DNA of 39,596 nt from Bacteroidales bacterium UBA3143. Lineage in GTDB: Bacteria > Bacteroidota > Bacteroidia > Bacteroidales > Dysgonomonadaceae. Under the pieces are notes generated by a model. That model was not told the DNA's origin and made no database searches. It worked only from the letters and a program-made list of their open reading frames with translations. Location of the stretch: the NCBI GenBank assembly GCA_002364735.1, contig DEZB01000001.1, forward strand, positions 149,725 to 189,320, in the 5' to 3' direction. The position numbers were made by a program, and so were the translations under genes. Within the stretch, counting starts at the first letter, position 1. Each line of letters opens with the position of its first letter. This document shows positions 17,206-26,048 of the stretch, piece after piece.

Positions 17206-18249
17206 ATGGCAAACACCAAAAAAAAGAGACTAAAGATTTTCCTATATACTTTTGGAGTATTGGCTGTGATAGCGATAGCCATTGGTTATTATGTGCGCTC
17301 GACGGTTTTCAAACCTGTTGAATTGGCAGAGACGATCTATATATATATTGAACCATCGACACAATATGATGAGGTGGTTGCACAAATTAAGAAAAAGGTG
17401 AATTTGCCTTCTGACAAAATCTTTCAGATGATAGCTGAAAGAATGAAATATCCCGAAAGCATAAAGACAGGAAGGTATGCTATTAAAGATGGAATGACAA
17501 TGCCAGAAATAATACGCATATTGCGTTCAGGAAATCAATCGGCTGTTAAACTGACATTTAACAATATGCGCACCAAAGAGAATTTGGCGGGACGTATCTC
17601 CAGTCAATTGATGATGGACAGTTTGGCTCTATTGACATGGTTGAGTGATGAAAAGAAAGTTGAGGAGTTTGGATTAGATACAAACACTGTTGTAGCCATG
17701 TTTATTCCCAATACTTACGAGGTGTATTGGGACACAAGTGTGGATAAATTGTTGAAAAGAATGAAGCATGAATACGCAACTTTTTGGAACGAAAGTAGAA
17801 AGGCAAAAGCAAAGGAAATTGGGTTAACGCCCATTGAAGTGTCCACTTTGGCTTCAATTGTTGAGGAAGAAGCTACTTATTCGGATGAATATCCCATTAT
17901 TGCAGGTTTATATTTGAATCGCCTGAAACGAGGACAGCGTTTGGAGGCTGATCCTACAGTGAAATTTGCTGTGGGTGACTTTTCGCTACGCCGCATATTA
18001 TACAAACATTTAGAAGTAGAATCGCCATACAATACATACCGAAATGATGGACTACCTCCTGGTCCCATTCGAATACCTTCCATAAAAGGGATTGATGCCA
18101 GTTTATCACCTCAGGACCATAAATACTTGTTTATGTGTGCCAAAGATGATTTATCAGGACGACATAACTTTGCCACTACTCATGCTGAGCATATTCGCAA
18201 TGCAGCAAAGTATCAAAGAGCATTAAATGAGAAGAAGATTTATAAATAA
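17206..18249 (+). CDS. mltG: Endolytic murein transglycosylase MltG (YceG-like)
   Basis: The 347-aa protein has a basic N-terminus, one membrane anchor (about residues 11-31) and a large extracytoplasmic part. It shows the YceG signature: a LysM-like N-terminal region, GRYAIKDGMTMPEIIRILRSG (about 89-109), MFIPNTYEVYW, and the catalytic glutamate E220 in LASIVEEEA, matching E. coli MltG E218. The later motifs LNRLKRGQRLEADPTV and SPYNTYRNDGLPPGPI are typical. MltG cleaves nascent glycan strands in the cell wall and sets their length. The length matches the family. A -7 element lies upstream and the next gene is convergent. Confidence 0.93.
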   Translation: MANTKKKRLKIFLYTFGVLAVIAIAIGYYVRSTVFKPVELAETIYIYIEPSTQYDEVVAQIKKKVNLPSDKIFQMIAERMKYPESIKTGRYAIKDGMTMPEIIRILRSGNQSAVKLTFNNMRTKENLAGRISSQLMMDSLALLTWLSDEKKVEEFGLDTNTVVAMFIPNTYEVYWDTSVDKLLKRMKHEYATFWNESRKAKAKEIGLTPIEVSTLASIVEEEATYSDEYPIIAGLYLNRLKRGQRLEADPTVKFAVGDFSLRRILYKHLEVESPYNTYRNDGLPPGPIRIPSIKGIDASLSPQDHKYLFMCAKDDLSGRHNFATTHAEHIRNAAKYQRALNEKKIYK

Positions 18250-18392
18250 ATTGAGGTAATACTCTATTATGAGGAATTGTCGATATAAATTTATTTAGGG
18301 GGCTCAATATGTCATTACAAAATAGCTAATAAATGCTATTTGCTTCGGAACGGCATTTCATCAACTCCTAAGTTTACAGTAGGACGATCAAT

Positions 18393-19214
18393 TTAAAATC
18401 CCACTTCATCGGGATGCGGTCCAACCCTCATGTCTTTATTCAAAGAGTTAATCTGCTCAATATCTTTAACAGTAAGCTCAAAGTCGAACACATCTAAATT
18501 TTCTTTTTGTCGTCCAGGATTAGAAGATTTTGGTATTACAATCAGTCCTCGCTCTACGTTCCAACGTAGTACAATTTGTGCGGGTGTTTTCGAATATTTC
18601 TCGCCCAAGTCTATTAGTATTTTCTCTTCAAGCAAATTGTTTTTATTGGCACAAAGAGGACTCCACGACTCAATCTTAATATCGTATTGAGAACAATATT
18701 CTACTAATTCTTTTTGTGAAAGATAGGGATGAAGTTCAATTTGATTAACTGCTGGCACCAAGGATCGCATTTCTAAAAGTTCGCTAAGATGTTTTTCCGT
18801 ATAATTGCTAACACCCACTGCTCGCACTTTGTCTGTTGCAGCAAGTTTCTCCATCTCTCCCCAAACAGAAACATACCTATCTTTAATGGGCCAGTGTACT
18901 AAATAGAGATCAATATAATCTAATCCTAATTTTTTGAGGCTCGTTTCAAGCGCTTTCTGGGTGTTCTTACTTATTATATCTTCATTCCACAATTTGGTTG
19001 TCACAAAAAGTTCGTTGCGGTTCACACCACTATCACGAATAGCCTTGCCTACAGGCTCTTCATTTTCGTAAATCATTGCGGTATCAATATGTCTATAACC
19101 TAAGTCAATTGCTGTACGTACTGAATTATAAGCTTCTTTCTCGTCATCCATTCGAAAAACGCCTAATCCTACTACTGGTATTTTTACTCCATTGTTTAGT
19201 TCTTGATAATCCAT
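18393..19214 (-). CDS. Aldo/keto reductase (diketogluconate-reductase-like)
   Basis: The 273-aa protein is a single TIM-barrel aldo/keto reductase. The catalytic tetrad is visible: D45 and Y49 (HIDTAMIYENE), K74 (VTTKLWNE) and H107 (LYLVHWPIK). The cofactor-binding stretch near the end reads VIPKSSNPGRQKENLDVFDF, which indicates NADPH preference. This is the group that includes 2,5-diketo-D-gluconate reductases and methylglyoxal reductases, which reduce a range of aldehydes and ketones in the cytoplasm. The true substrate is unknown. It lies 60 bp downstream of ribF on the same strand and may be its operon partner. Confidence 0.9.
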   Translation of the reverse strand: MDYQELNNGVKIPVVGLGVFRMDDEKEAYNSVRTAIDLGYRHIDTAMIYENEEPVGKAIRDSGVNRNELFVTTKLWNEDIISKNTQKALETSLKKLGLDYIDLYLVHWPIKDRYVSVWGEMEKLAATDKVRAVGVSNYTEKHLSELLEMRSLVPAVNQIELHPYLSQKELVEYCSQYDIKIESWSPLCANKNNLLEEKILIDLGEKYSKTPAQIVLRWNVERGLIVIPKSSNPGRQKENLDVFDFELTVKDIEQINSLNKDMRVGPHPDEVGF

Positions 19215-19274
19215 AATAATTTATTTTAAAAGTTTCTTGATCTGAAAGTTTTCAGCTTGTCTTCTGAAAGCTTC

Positions 19275-20249
19275 TTAATTATTAACTGTTGAACTCTCAG
19301 AATTGTTCCCTCGTTCTTTATCATAACCTTTCAGTTTTTCAATAACCTTGTTTTTATCTTTCGTTATTTGTGCTATAAGGGGTTCAACTCCATTGAATTT
19401 AATGTCGGGACGTACAAAAGATACAAACTCAACAGTGAGTGTCTTATTATACAAGTTTTCATCGAAGTCGAATATATTAACTTCTACACTGGTATGCGAG
19501 TTGTCATGCAATGTGGGGCGATTTCCAATATACAACATTCCGTCATGTATGTCTTTTTCTATGTGCACCCTCACAGCATACACGCCATCAGTTGGAATAA
19601 CTTTGTATGGCTCCCATATTTTTATGTTAGCAGTTGGAAAACCAATTCGACGTCCCATTTTATATCCTTCTATAATTTTGCCAGTAATGGTGTAATTGTA
19701 TGAAAGAAAAGTGTTTGATAGCGAAATGTCGCCTTCTGCAAGTAAGTACCTTATTTGTGAAGAACTCACTGTTTGTGTTCCAAACAAATACTTTGTGGCA
19801 TGTATGACCTGTATGCCTACTTCTGTTCCATACAAAAAGTAGTCATCAAAATCTTCTGCTCTGTTTTTACCAAATCGATGATCATAACCAATAAACAGTG
19901 TGTGGATCCCTATTTGCTCTTTCAATATTTGTTGAATAAAATCTTTGGCACTAAGTTGAGACAACTCGGGAGTGAACTCTAACACAATGCAGTTATCAAT
20001 CTCTGTTGTTGCCAGTTGGGTTAACTTTTCGTCGAATCCGCATAATAATGGTGGTTGATAATCTTTGTCCAATACTTTTCGTGGGTGAATGGGAAAAGTT
20101 ATCACCGCCGATTCGCGCTCTCGATGCTTAGCTTCCTGCACTACTTGATCAATAAGATGTCTGTGTCCTAAATGAACACCATCAAAAAAGCCCATGGTGG
20201 CTACCATTCCTTTTTGTGGAACGTCATTTTTTAAATCTATAATTCTCAA
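19275..20249 (-). CDS. ribF: Bifunctional riboflavin kinase/FAD synthetase RibF
   Basis: The 324-aa protein has the two-domain RibF structure. The N-terminal nucleotidyltransferase domain carries MGFFDGVHLGHRHLI (about 19-33) and VSSSQIRYLL (161-170). The C-terminal riboflavin kinase domain starts with GRRIGFPTANI (199-209) and PTDGVYAVRV. It phosphorylates riboflavin to FMN and adenylates FMN to FAD in the cytoplasm. The last residues (GNNSESSTVNN) are a short polar extension. A TATCTTTG -7 element lies on the minus strand at 20298-20291, 42 bp before the start. An aldo/keto reductase follows in the same direction. Confidence 0.95.
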   Translation of the reverse strand: MRIIDLKNDVPQKGMVATMGFFDGVHLGHRHLIDQVVQEAKHRERESAVITFPIHPRKVLDKDYQPPLLCGFDEKLTQLATTEIDNCIVLEFTPELSQLSAKDFIQQILKEQIGIHTLFIGYDHRFGKNRAEDFDDYFLYGTEVGIQVIHATKYLFGTQTVSSSQIRYLLAEGDISLSNTFLSYNYTITGKIIEGYKMGRRIGFPTANIKIWEPYKVIPTDGVYAVRVHIEKDIHDGMLYIGNRPTLHDNSHTSVEVNIFDFDENLYNKTLTVEFVSFVRPDIKFNGVEPLIAQITKDKNKVIEKLKGYDKERGNNSESSTVNN

Positions 20250-20290
20250 AATAATTTCTTTACAATTTTATTTCAGATGAGTTGATAACA

Positions 20291-20298
20291 CAAAGATA
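20291..20298 (-). promoter_or_regulatory. -7 promoter element of ribF
   Basis: CAAAGATA on the plus strand reads TATCTTTG on the minus strand, an exact TAnnTTTG match 42 bp before the ribF start. A short inverted repeat, ATATACT/AGTATAT (20314-20320 and 20329-20335), lies just upstream near the -33 position. Confidence 0.45.
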
Positions 20299-20460
20299 AT
20301 ATTTTAGCCCGTAATATACTTTTACTTTAGTATATATGCTTTACATAAATAGTTGATAGAACTTATTCTGTAAGCTGTGTTTTAGCTCTTTAAGCACATC
20401 AACTAAACATTTTTTGTATCTTTTTGTTTGAAATTTCGCAGTTTATTATTAAATATTCAA

Positions 20461-20468
20461 TACCTTTG
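20461..20468 (+). promoter_or_regulatory. -7 promoter element before the DUF1080 lipoprotein
   Basis: TACCTTTG matches TAnnTTTG and sits 35 bp before the ATG at 20503. Because it lies downstream of the more distant in-frame ATG at 20428, it supports the shorter gene start. Confidence 0.5.
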
Positions 20469-20502
20469 TGTAAACGATTATTTATCATCAGATTATTATA
20501 AA

Positions 20503-21774
20503 ATGAATATCAAAAATTTACTATTAATGGCATTTATCGGGGCATTTTCTATGTCATCATGTGGCGAGAAAGCTCCACATAATCAATTAACTGAAGCTGA
20601 ACAATCAGGTGGTTGGGAATTATTGTTCGATGGAACATCACTTGATCAGTGGCGTGATTACAATGGGGAGGAACTTACAATTCCTTGGTTTGTAGAAGAT
20701 GGAACTATTCAGGCAAAAGGTGACGGAGGCGATGCCCACGGATATATTGTTACAAAAAAACAATATGAAAATTTTGAACTTGTATGGGACTGGAAAATTG
20801 CAGAAGGTGGTAATAGCGGTGTTCTATATCATGTTGTAGAAAATCCAAAATTTAATGTGCCATACGTTACTGCACCCGAATATCAATTGATTGACGATTT
20901 AGGATTTCCAGAACCATTAGAAGATTGGCAAAAAACAGCTGCAGATTATGCAATGCACACAACAGATCCAGCAAAAACAAATATTAAACCAGCCGGAGAG
21001 TGGAATACTTCGAAAATTGTTTTCGACAATGGTCATGTAGAACATTGGCTGAATGGCGAAAAGGTTGTGGAGTTTGAAGCATGGACCGACGACTGGCACG
21101 CTCGTAAAAACAGTGGAAAATGGACAAATGCTCCTGAGTATGGTTTAGCACGTAAAGGAGTAATTAGTCTACAAGATCATGGTTCGGCCGCTTGGTTTAG
21201 AAATGTAAAGATTAAAGAACTTCCAAGCAAAACAGAAGATGTGGAGTTATTTAATGGAGAAGATCTTACAGGTTGGGAAGCTTATGGCACTGAAAAATGG
21301 TATGTAGAAGATGGAGAATTAATTTGCGAAAGCGGTCCAGATAAAGAGTATGGCTACTTGGCAACTCGGAATTACTATGACAATTTTGACTTCTCGGTTG
21401 ACTTTAAACAAGATGCTGATGGTAACTCTGGTGTTTTTGTTCGTTCTTTTATTGAGCCAGTGGCCAAAGTGAATGGATGGCAAGTTGAAGTTGCACCGAT
21501 GGGTCATGGAACAGGTGGCATCTATGAATCGTATGGTCGAGGATGGATTGCTGAGATAAATGATGAACAACAAAAAAACCTGAAAGAGGGCGATTGGAAT
21601 ACTTTACGTATACGCTTAGAAGGCGATAATATAAAAACTTGGCTAAACGGTGAAGAGATGGTTAATCTTACCGATGAAAAAATTGGAAAAGGTCAAGGAC
21701 GCATTGCACTTCAAATACATGATGGTGGGGGCATTAAAGTCCGTTGGAAAAACTTCAAGTTGACAACGCTTTAG
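20503..21774 (+). CDS. Lipoprotein with two tandem DUF1080 (3-keto-disaccharide hydrolase-like) domains
   Basis: From the ATG at 20503 the protein has 423 residues. The signal ends in a lipobox with the lipidated Cys20 (FSMSSC-GEK), so it is anchored to a membrane, probably the outer one. Two copies of the DUF1080 concanavalin-like jelly-roll domain follow: about 35-240 (WELLFDGTSLDQW, GGNSGVLYHV, EYQLIDD, HWLNGEKV) and about 247-423 (VELFNGEDLTGW, GNSGVFVRS, TWLNGEEMV, IALQIHDGG). DUF1080 proteins include 3-keto-glycoside hydrolases or lyases acting after an oxidoreductase, but many are uncharacterised. A start at 20428 would bury the signal and precedes the likely promoter. It is divergent from ribF. 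Confidence 0.88.
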   Translation: MNIKNLLLMAFIGAFSMSSCGEKAPHNQLTEAEQSGGWELLFDGTSLDQWRDYNGEELTIPWFVEDGTIQAKGDGGDAHGYIVTKKQYENFELVWDWKIAEGGNSGVLYHVVENPKFNVPYVTAPEYQLIDDLGFPEPLEDWQKTAADYAMHTTDPAKTNIKPAGEWNTSKIVFDNGHVEHWLNGEKVVEFEAWTDDWHARKNSGKWTNAPEYGLARKGVISLQDHGSAAWFRNVKIKELPSKTEDVELFNGEDLTGWEAYGTEKWYVEDGELICESGPDKEYGYLATRNYYDNFDFSVDFKQDADGNSGVFVRSFIEPVAKVNGWQVEVAPMGHGTGGIYESYGRGWIAEINDEQQKNLKEGDWNTLRIRLEGDNIKTWLNGEEMVNLTDEKIGKGQGRIALQIHDGGGIKVRWKNFKLTTL

Positions 21775-21792
21775 TCTCTATTCCAACTCGTA

Positions 21793-21884
21793 TAAAAAAA
21801 GGTGTTTAAAAACAAACTTCCAGGAACTACTGACATCCCAAATGCAGTGCTGATAGTAGAAGCATGTTTTTGAACACTTTTTGT
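21793..21884 (+). terminator. Long hairpin after the DUF1080 gene, terminator-like
   Basis: Arms GTGTTTAAAAACA (21802-21814) and TGTTTTTGAACAC (21865-21877) pair over 13 bp with one G-T pair; an A run precedes and CTTTTTG follows. The 50-nt loop has its own CTACT/AGTAG pairing, so the whole is a structured element larger than a normal terminator. It probably ends the DUF1080 transcript. A small RNA end is possible. Confidence 0.5.
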
Positions 21885-22011
21885 TTTATGAAAATAAATA
21901 TACTTTGGCATTGTTTTTGCACTCACTACTATTATAATCACTACATTTACTGCATTGTAAATAAAAAAAAGGAATGATGCGGTATATTACGACAGAATTG
22001 AAGAAAAACGA

Positions 22012-22371
22012 ATGAAAGAAAACAATCAATTATTAGATAATATAATCAACGGAATACACGAGAAAAAAGGTAAGAATATTACTGTCATAGATTTAAAAGG
22101 CATCGCAGGTGTGATATGCGATTATTTTGTTATTTGCGAAGGAAATACTCCTACACAAGTTGCCGCTATAGCTGAATCTATTGAGCATGTAGTTAAAAAA
22201 GAAACCCAAGAAAACCCTATACGAGTTCAAGGACAATCATTGGCAGAATGGATTGGGGTGGATTACGGCGATATTATCGTTCACATTTTCATACCCGAAA
22301 TGAGAAGTTACTACAATATAGATAACTTGTGGTCGGATGCTAAAATCACCTCGATACCTTCATTAGATTAA
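22012..22371 (+). CDS. rsfS: Ribosomal silencing factor RsfS (Iojap family)
   Basis: The 119-aa protein is a single Iojap/RsfS domain with the characteristic CDYFVICEGNTPTQVAAIAESIE (around 40-62), then RVQGQSLAEWIGVDYGDIIVHIF. RsfS binds L14 (uL14) on the large subunit and blocks joining of the 30S subunit, lowering translation in starvation. Length and motifs are normal. It is followed by ftsH after 70 bp in the same direction, an arrangement common in Bacteroidetes, so the two are probably co-transcribed. Confidence 0.95.
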   Translation: MKENNQLLDNIINGIHEKKGKNITVIDLKGIAGVICDYFVICEGNTPTQVAAIAESIEHVVKKETQENPIRVQGQSLAEWIGVDYGDIIVHIFIPEMRSYYNIDNLWSDAKITSIPSLD

Positions 22372-22441
22372 AAACTTATTTATATTAAGTTTGTTACACC
22401 CCATATGATTAATTCAATTTACTGTATCTCAATTAAGAAGA

Positions 22442-24538
22442 ATGGATAATAAAAATTTAAACAAGAAGAAATTTGGCCCCAACATGGGCAATAAAAAACC
22501 AAAAACTCCTTTTAATCCATATTGGATTTATTCAATTATAATAATAGGTCTTTTAGGAATGTTCTTTTTTGGTGGAAACATTTCATCAAAATCGATAACA
22601 TGGTCAGAATTTCAACAATATGTAAATGAAGACAGAATAGAAAAGGTTATTGTTTACAGTAAAAAAGAAACAGCTGAAGCAAAAGTTAAGGAAGGTTCGG
22701 TTCGTCATATTTTCAAAGAAGATGCTGATAAGGTTAAGTCAAACCCGACGGTTGTTGTAACTATACCATCGGCTGACATGGCTGCCGAATTTCTTGATAA
22801 AGTGAAAGATGAAAAAGGATATGATTTTGAAACTTCTTTCGATTCATCTTCTGCAATAAGTGGTATTTTGTTAGGTTTAGCTCCGTTTATTTTATTAATA
22901 GCAATTTGGATATTTTTTATTCGAAGAATGTCATCGGGTTCTGGTGGCGGCGCTGGAGGAGTCTTCAACGTTGGTAAATCGAAAGCTCAACTTTTCGATC
23001 GCGAATCAGCAATTAAAACAACTTTTAAAGATGTTGCAGGTCTGTCTGAGGCAAAACAAGAAATTGAAGAAGTTGTAGAGTTCTTAAGACATCCATCTAC
23101 GTATACAAATTTAGGCGGTAAAATACCTAAAGGTGCTTTGTTGGTTGGTCCTCCTGGAACTGGAAAAACACTATTGGCAAAAGCTGTAGCTGGCGAAGCA
23201 GATGTTCCTTTCTTTTCAATATCAGGTTCCGACTTTGTGGAAATGTTTGTGGGTGTTGGTGCATCTCGTGTGCGCGACCTTTTTAAACAAGCAAAAGAAA
23301 AAGCTCCCAGCATAATATTTATTGATGAGATTGATGCTGTCGGTCGTGCGCGTGGCAAAAACGTTAATATGGGATCTAACGACGAGAGAGAGAATACTTT
23401 GAACCAACTACTTACTGAAATGGATGGTTTTGGTTCGAATAGTGGTGTTATTATTTTGGCAGCTACCAACCGTGCAGACATCCTCGACAAAGCATTGCTT
23501 AGAGCAGGACGATTTGATAGACAAATACATGTTGATCTACCTGACTTAAACGATAGGAAAGAAATATTTAAAGTTCACCTTCGCCCAATTAAAATTGACG
23601 ACTCTGTCGATTCAGAGTTTTTGGCCCGACAAACTCCTGGCTTTTCTGGCGCTGACATTGCAAATGTTTGCAATGAGGCTGCATTAATTGCAGCGAGAGA
23701 GAAGAAGAAGTTTGTTCAAAGCATCGACTTTATGAATGCTATTGATAGAATAATAGGCGGTTTAGAAAAACGGAATAAGATAATTACGCAAGCAGAAAAA
23801 AAATCTATTGCTATACATGAAGCTGGTCATGCTACATTGAGTTGGATGCTGGAGCATGCTAATCCATTGGTTAAAGTTACAATTATTCCAAGGGGTAAAG
23901 CTTTAGGGGCAGCTTGGTATTTGCCAGAAGAAAGGCAAATTACTACCAAAACCCAAATGCTGGACGAGATGTGCGCCATTTTGGGCGGACGTGCTGCAGA
24001 GGAGCTATTTCTTGGAGAAATATCTTCGGGAGCGATGAATGATTTAGAGCGTGTAACAAAACAAGCCAATGCAATGGTAGCCTATTTGGGAATGAGTGAC
24101 AAACTCCCAAATCTTTGCTACTATGACTCAACTGGACAGGAATGGAACTTCTCTAAACCTTACAGCGAAGACACGGCAAAGTTGATTGACTCTGAAGTGA
24201 AGATTATTATCGCTGAACAGTATGAAAGAGCAAAAGAAATTTTAAGCAACAATGCAGAAGGACATCGTAAATTAGCTGATATACTTTTGGAAAAAGAAAT
24301 TATATTTGCTGCCGACTTAGAAGTCATTTTCGGTAAACGTCCTTGGGTATCGCGTGCACAAGAGTTATTAATTGATCAGCCCATAAAGACAGAAGATGAA
24401 GCTGAGAAAAAAACCCCCTCTGGTGGAAAGAAAGAGGTTTTTATCCATGAAAATAAAAAGGAAGAAAGCATAGAGAACGATGACTCTAAAAAACCAGAAA
24501 ATAATGAAAAGCCAGATGATAATCTTTTGACAGATTAA
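22442..24538 (+). CDS. ftsH: ATP-dependent zinc metalloprotease FtsH
   Basis: The 698-aa membrane protease has two transmembrane segments (about 27-46 and 137-160) flanking a periplasmic FtsH-extracellular domain. A Gly-rich linker follows, then an AAA+ domain with Walker A GPPGTGKT (236-243), Walker B FIDEIDAVGRARG and the second region of homology (ATNRADILDKALLRAGRFDRQIHVD), and an M41 peptidase domain with HEAGH (459-463). It degrades unassembled membrane proteins and some regulators in a hexamer. The C-terminal tail (about 650-698) is charged and low in complexity. The gene follows rsfS and ends at a strong terminator (24566-24607). Confidence 0.97.
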   Translation: MDNKNLNKKKFGPNMGNKKPKTPFNPYWIYSIIIIGLLGMFFFGGNISSKSITWSEFQQYVNEDRIEKVIVYSKKETAEAKVKEGSVRHIFKEDADKVKSNPTVVVTIPSADMAAEFLDKVKDEKGYDFETSFDSSSAISGILLGLAPFILLIAIWIFFIRRMSSGSGGGAGGVFNVGKSKAQLFDRESAIKTTFKDVAGLSEAKQEIEEVVEFLRHPSTYTNLGGKIPKGALLVGPPGTGKTLLAKAVAGEADVPFFSISGSDFVEMFVGVGASRVRDLFKQAKEKAPSIIFIDEIDAVGRARGKNVNMGSNDERENTLNQLLTEMDGFGSNSGVIILAATNRADILDKALLRAGRFDRQIHVDLPDLNDRKEIFKVHLRPIKIDDSVDSEFLARQTPGFSGADIANVCNEAALIAAREKKKFVQSIDFMNAIDRIIGGLEKRNKIITQAEKKSIAIHEAGHATLSWMLEHANPLVKVTIIPRGKALGAAWYLPEERQITTKTQMLDEMCAILGGRAAEELFLGEISSGAMNDLERVTKQANAMVAYLGMSDKLPNLCYYDSTGQEWNFSKPYSEDTAKLIDSEVKIIIAEQYERAKEILSNNAEGHRKLADILLEKEIIFAADLEVIFGKRPWVSRAQELLIDQPIKTEDEAEKKTPSGGKKEVFIHENKKEESIENDDSKKPENNEKPDDNLLTD

Positions 24539-24565
24539 ACGCAAATATCTTTATCGAACTGAATA

Positions 24566-24607
24566 AAAATCCATAGCTTAAAAAAAAGCTATGGATTTTC
24601 TTTTTTT
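24566..24607 (+). terminator. Intrinsic terminator after ftsH
   Basis: A perfect 14-bp stem (24566-24579 with 24586-24599, core CCATAGCTT/AAGCTATGG) with a 6-nt A loop is followed by C and seven T, 28 bp after the ftsH stop. Confidence 0.85.
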
Positions 24608-24703
24608 GTGTTGCTATACGAAAATAGTTTCGAAATGCTTTCGAACATTATTAGTTTTACACTGTTATTAATATAGTAGACAAACTCTAAAAGGTAGAAT
24701 AAA

Positions 24704-25393
24704 ATGAAAATAGCACATTATTTACTTATTGGTTTATTCTCCATGGGGATAATTTCTTGTACTTCGTCCCATTCTAAAAACAATGAGTACAAAACAAACA
24801 CTAAAAACATAAATAATATGAAATTTGAAAAAGTAGCTTTACCTTACGCAACTGATGCGTTAGCGCCAATTATTAGTAAACAAACAACCGAATTACATTA
24901 CGGTAAGCATTATCAGGGGTATATTGACAACCTGAATAAACTTATTGTAGGAACTAAATTTGAAAATGCCGATTTAGAAACAATAGTGAAAGAAAGTGAT
25001 GGAGGCATTTTTAATAATGCTGGTCAAGCATTAAACCATCAACTATATTTCGTTTCTTTTAGTCCTGATGGTGGCGGTGAGCCAAAAGGTAAATTAGCTG
25101 AAGCTATCAATTCTAAATTTGGATCATTTGATAAGTTTAAAGAAGAATTTATGGAAGCTGGTAAAACCCTTTTTGGTTCAGGATGGGTTTGGCTTGCCAA
25201 AGATGATAATGGAAATCTTTCTATTGAGAAAGAAAGCAATGCAGGCAATCCTGTAACAAAAGGATTGACACCTATTTTAGGATTTGATGTTTGGGAACAC
25301 GCCTACTACTTAGACTACCAAAACAAAAGAGCTGATCATTTACAAGAAGTATGGAAAATAATTGATTGGAAAACAGTTAGCGATCGTTATTAA
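24704..25393 (+). CDS. sodB: Fe/Mn superoxide dismutase with lipoprotein signal
   Basis: The 229-aa frame has an iron/manganese SOD domain from residue 39 on, with metal ligands H65 (LHYGKHYQ), H112 (LNHQLYF), D195 and H199 (FDVWEHAYY). Q108 in AGQALNH and the NAGNPV segment follow the iron or cambialistic type. Unusually, the domain is preceded by a lipoprotein signal with the lipidated cysteine at C19 (FSMGIISC-TSS) and a polar linker, so the enzyme would be membrane-anchored outside the cytoplasm. An internal ATG at 24818 (MKFEKVALPYATDALAP) coincides with the start of ordinary cytoplasmic SODs and could give a second form. It is a single gene ended by a strong terminator. Confidence 0.93.
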   Translation: MKIAHYLLIGLFSMGIISCTSSHSKNNEYKTNTKNINNMKFEKVALPYATDALAPIISKQTTELHYGKHYQGYIDNLNKLIVGTKFENADLETIVKESDGGIFNNAGQALNHQLYFVSFSPDGGGEPKGKLAEAINSKFGSFDKFKEEFMEAGKTLFGSGWVWLAKDDNGNLSIEKESNAGNPVTKGLTPILGFDVWEHAYYLDYQNKRADHLQEVWKIIDWKTVSDRY

Positions 25394-25441
25394 TTATTTC
25401 TCTCTAAAAGTTAGTTCTTGAAAAAACATTTTATTAAGCAA

Positions 25442-25474
25442 AAAAAAGAGCAGTTAAAAACTGCTCTTTTTTTT
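25442..25474 (+). terminator. Intrinsic terminator after the superoxide dismutase gene
   Basis: A 14-bp stem (25442-25455 with 25459-25472, core GAGCAGTT/AACTGCTC) with an AAA loop is followed by further T, 48 bp after the SOD stop. The A and T runs make it potentially bidirectional. Confidence 0.85.
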
Positions 25475-26048
25475 GCTTCTAAATTTTGAAATATACTTTG
25501 CTTTTATTCTATTTGAACTCATAAGCTAATAGTAAGCTTATGAAGATTAAATTTGTAATTTAATGCATGTTTCTTTTTCAAACATTTTACTGATGGTGAA
25601 AATGTTTTAAAACGATGAAACTTGCATCCACCGTGGTGAAAATGTTTGGAAACAGATTTTTTTCATTTTGCTGCTCAAATTCTTGTCATTTTATGCTTTA
25701 AATGTTCTATTTCTGTAGTGATTTGATCTTATCATTTGTTTATTCTGCAATTATAGCCTTAGTATTCTTTTTTCTCAGCTTTTTTTCTCAAAATAGCGTC
25801 AATAAAGTGGCATTTTAGTGATTCAAAACATTTCCACCGTGGTGGATTGCGTTTTCAACAGATAAAAGTCAAATCCACCGCGGTGGATTTAATATCTAAC
25901 TGTTAAGCGAGGCGCTTTTCATTGAATTGTAAATAATCGGAAGCTGTTACTTACATATTGACATTTGTTGGGATGTAAAATAATTCCCACTTTTTTTAGT
26001 TTAAATTTTTCAGATCAACATTCTGACAAATTTGGAGTATTTGCTTTG
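25475..26048. repeat. Non-coding region with two pairs of CCACCGyGGTGG-type palindromes
   Basis: No gene is visible in these 574 bp. Four related dyads occur: GATGGTGAAAATGTTT (about 25592-25607), TCCACCGTGGTGAAAATGTTT (25627-25647), the inverted form AAAACATTTCCACCGTGGTGGA (25825-25846) and a perfect 20-bp palindrome at 25871-25890 with core CCACCGCGGTGG. Within each pair the shared GGTG word is 40 or 41 bp apart. The first member also pairs AACATTTT with AAAATGTT around it. A weak hairpin at 26003-26033 could end the pgeF transcript. Confidence 0.55.

Noticed and set aside
20428..20502. Longer start for the DUF1080 lipoprotein
   Set aside because: It would place residues before the signal peptide, and the likely -7 box (20461-20468) lies downstream of it.
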